DNA from: Myxococcales bacterium
Lineage (GTDB): Bacteria; Myxococcota; Polyangia; Fen-1088
Length of the DNA: 16,573 bases
Assembly (NCBI GenBank): GCA_003155465.1
Contig: PMCR01000418.1
Coordinates: 2,359 to 18,931, forward strand
Direction: 5' to 3'
Below the pieces are notes generated by a model. That model did no database searches and had not been told where the DNA came from. It saw nothing but the letters and a program-made list of their open reading frames with translations. The position numbers and the translations under genes were made by a program. Below, in pieces: positions 14,917 to 16,573 of this stretch (the first letter of the stretch is position 1; the number at the start of each line of letters is the position of its first letter).

Positions 14917-16401
14917 GTGACCGGAAAGCGGATACCAGCAACAGGAAGGTGCACCATCCGTCTCTACCTAATCAATCCAACGAATCCACTGGTCAGCTGT
15001 GTCACGGCCAAGGAGAATCGCTGGAATCGGTACCGAATCTGGAAGCCGCTCAGCCTGATGGTACTGGCCCGGGTGACACCGCCCGAGTGGGAAGTCACGA
15101 TTCTGGACGAGAACCTGCGGCGGACAGACTACTCGACCCTGCCTCGTCCTGATCTGGTGGGCATCACCGCGTTCACCTCCCAGGCGCCCAGGGCCTACGA
15201 GGTGGCCGCGTATTTCCGCAGTCTGGGAGTGCCGGTCATCATGGGGGGGATCCACGCGACCATGTGCCCGGAGGAAGTCCTGGCGCGGGTGGACTCGGTC
15301 GTGACCAAGGAAGCGGAAACCGTTTGGCCACGCGTGCTCCAGGACGTACAGGGCGGCCGGCTGCAACGTCAGTACAACGGTGGACACATTCCCATCAGTG
15401 ACTTCGTGCCCGCGCGCCAGGATCTGCTGCCCGAGGGCTATGCCTTCGGAACCATCCAGACGACGCGCGGCTGTCCGTTGAACTGCAGCTTCTGCAGCGT
15501 GACGACGTTCAATGGGGCCCAGTACCGTCAGCGTCCGGTTGACGATGTCGTATGCGAGTTTCAGTCCATTCCGGAAAAGCGCGTGCTGGTGGTGGACGAC
15601 AACCTTGTCGGCACACGCCCCGAGCACATTGCCCGCGCCAAGGAGCTTTTCCGCGCTCTGGCCAAGGCCAAGATGGGCAAGGAGTGGATCGCCCAGGCCA
15701 CCATTAATTTCGCTGACGATGAGGAACTGCTGTCGCTTGCCCATGATGCCGGCTGCGGGGGCGTGTTCATCGGCTTCGAGTCCCCGACCGCCGACGGCTT
15801 GCGCGAGCTGGGGAAGAAATTCAACCTGCGCCTGGGCCGCGACTTCCGTGCCTCGGTCCGCCGCATTCAGCGGCACAGGATCCTGGTCATGGGCTCGTTC
15901 ATCATCGGCTTGGACGTCGATGAAGTTGGCATCGGCCAATGTATCGCTGAGACAGCCAAGCAGTACGGCGTGGACAGCTTGAACGCCCTGTTCTTGACCC
16001 CCCTGCCGGGCACGCGCCTGTGGGAACAGATGAGCAACGAAGACCGCATCACGCTCAAGGCTTTTCCCGGAGATTGGCGCTACTACACCCTGACCTTCCC
16101 AGTGGCCCGGTACCGGCGCCTGTCGCCCGACGGAGTGATCCAGGAGATGATCGACTGCAATCGGCGTTTCTACTCCATGGCGGGTGTGATACGCCGGGTG
16201 TGGGGTTGCGTGTGGGAGCGCCGCATGCCCCTCATCAACCTCGTGGCGAATCTCTCCACGCGGAACAATAGCCTGGTCGAAAGCCGGGCCTACGCGGCCT
16301 TCCGGAAGCATGTGCGCGGCTCTTCGCCCGAGCCGTGCGCCCCGATTCCCGCTGAGCCGTCTCCCGGCGATGGAAGTTCGGCAAGGGCCCTCACCCAATA
16401 G
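14917..16401 (+). CDS. B12-binding-domain radical SAM protein
   Basis: 494 residues if started at the GTG at 14917, or 481 from the ATC at 14956, which has the better ribosome-binding site. Residues about 15-150 form the cobalamin-binding-type Rossmann domain (LYLINPTNP, LVGITAFTS, 'GVPVIMGGIHATM'). Residues 170-400 are a radical SAM barrel: C186-x3-C190-x2-C193 (RGCPLNCSFC) binds the 4Fe-4S cluster, followed by VLVVDDN, GFIGFES-like 'GVFIGFESP' and 'MGSFIIGLD'. The C-terminal part is helical, and the last 35 residues are Pro/Ser-rich. Relatives methylate or rearrange unactivated carbon atoms in lipids, cofactors and natural products; the substrate here is unknown. It is divergent from the glycan genes across 212 bases. 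A GGTTCGAACC palindrome lies at the stop codon. Confidence 0.88.
   Translation: MTGKRIPATGRCTIRLYLINPTNPLVSCVTAKENRWNRYRIWKPLSLMVLARVTPPEWEVTILDENLRRTDYSTLPRPDLVGITAFTSQAPRAYEVAAYFRSLGVPVIMGGIHATMCPEEVLARVDSVVTKEAETVWPRVLQDVQGGRLQRQYNGGHIPISDFVPARQDLLPEGYAFGTIQTTRGCPLNCSFCSVTTFNGAQYRQRPVDDVVCEFQSIPEKRVLVVDDNLVGTRPEHIARAKELFRALAKAKMGKEWIAQATINFADDEELLSLAHDAGCGGVFIGFESPTADGLRELGKKFNLRLGRDFRASVRRIQRHRILVMGSFIIGLDVDEVGIGQCIAETAKQYGVDSLNALFLTPLPGTRLWEQMSNEDRITLKAFPGDWRYYTLTFPVARYRRLSPDGVIQEMIDCNRRFYSMAGVIRRVWGCVWERRMPLINLVANLSTRNNSLVESRAYAAFRKHVRGSSPEPCAPIPAEPSPGDGSSARALTQ
14943..14949 (+). promoter_or_regulatory. Strong ribosome-binding site that points to an ATC start in the radical SAM gene
   Basis: AGGAAGG lies 6 bases before an in-frame ATC (14956-14958). 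From there the protein would begin (M)RLYLINPTNP, which is how related proteins begin as I remember them. The only standard start in this frame is a GTG at 14917, with no ribosome-binding site before it. Confidence 0.4.
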
Positions 16402-16573
16402 GTTCGAACCGCCGGATCGTCGTCACGGGAAGTGTGATCGACTTGGGCGCTCGCCTCCTGACCGAGCTGAGCAACGGCAGCTCCCGGCATCTTCCGCGGC
16501 GCCTCGCCAGGGACGGCCTCTGCCTTGGGCGCGCAAACGTAGCGGCTCTCACGTCTGCTGTCCGTCGAGAAAC

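Noticed and set aside
14705..14941. 79-residue N-terminal extension of the epimerase
   Set aside because: It is Arg/Cys/Gly-rich noise that overlaps the divergent radical SAM start; the Rossmann motif follows the ATG at 14704 at the normal distance.
16401..16410. GGTTCGAACC as a tRNA T-arm or attachment site
   Set aside because: The flanks do not pair as a T-stem on either strand, and the upstream side is the coding end of the radical SAM gene; it is only a 10-base palindrome.

Overview
The window is high-GC DNA, most probably from a myxobacterium-like (Myxococcota / former Deltaproteobacteria) chromosome. Two secreted proteins (ends at 381 and 10131) finish in tails that look like MYXO-CTERM sorting signals, and a promoter region carries a close match to the LexA motif I remember for Myxococcus xanthus. 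A DUF222-HNH endonuclease and an ArnA-like sugar enzyme also fit such a genome. The assignment is an inference; there is no rRNA or tRNA to test it.

Layout. 1-2216: cell-envelope genes: the end of a Gly-rich, probably surface-sorted protein, a probable lipoprotein with a carboxypeptidase-regulatory-like domain, and a small exported protein convergent with it. 2217-8508: an accessory island. On the minus strand, in transcription order, it holds a Cas3 helicase without its HD nuclease (6434-8266), a DUF222-HNH endonuclease (4293-5549), a SEC-C zinc-motif protein (3293-4216), a broken cas1 joined to the Cys-rich end of a cas4 (2504-3246), and one CRISPR-repeat-like unit (2328-2363). A plus-strand Phd-type antitoxin / PIN toxin pair (5662-6384) sits between cas3 and the HNH gene. 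8509-12125: an exported beta-propeller/Ig-like protein and, 5 bases later, a polytopic membrane protein with a TPR tail. 12146-12559: an OsmC-family protein. 12560-12884: no gene found. 12885-14704: two overlapping minus-strand genes, an ArnA-like nucleotide-sugar epimerase/decarboxylase and a GT2 glycosyltransferase. 14917-16401: a divergent B12-binding radical SAM protein. 16402-16573: nothing recognisable.

How it fits together. The island reads best as a type I CRISPR-Cas locus that has lost its core. Cas3, the Cas1/Cas4 pieces and the repeat keep one orientation and a normal cas order. The effector genes (cas5/6/7/8) and cas2 are absent, and their place is taken by an HNH nuclease, a toxin-antitoxin pair and a SEC-C protein. 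Cas1 has lost the part that carries two of its three metal ligands and is frameshifted at a run of seven G, so spacer acquisition by this copy is not expected. Cas3 keeps all its helicase motifs without interruption. The HNH gene has a LexA-box-like operator just upstream of its start, which suggests control by DNA damage. The right-hand genes (GT2, ArnA-like enzyme, perhaps the membrane protein) look like glycan assembly functions.
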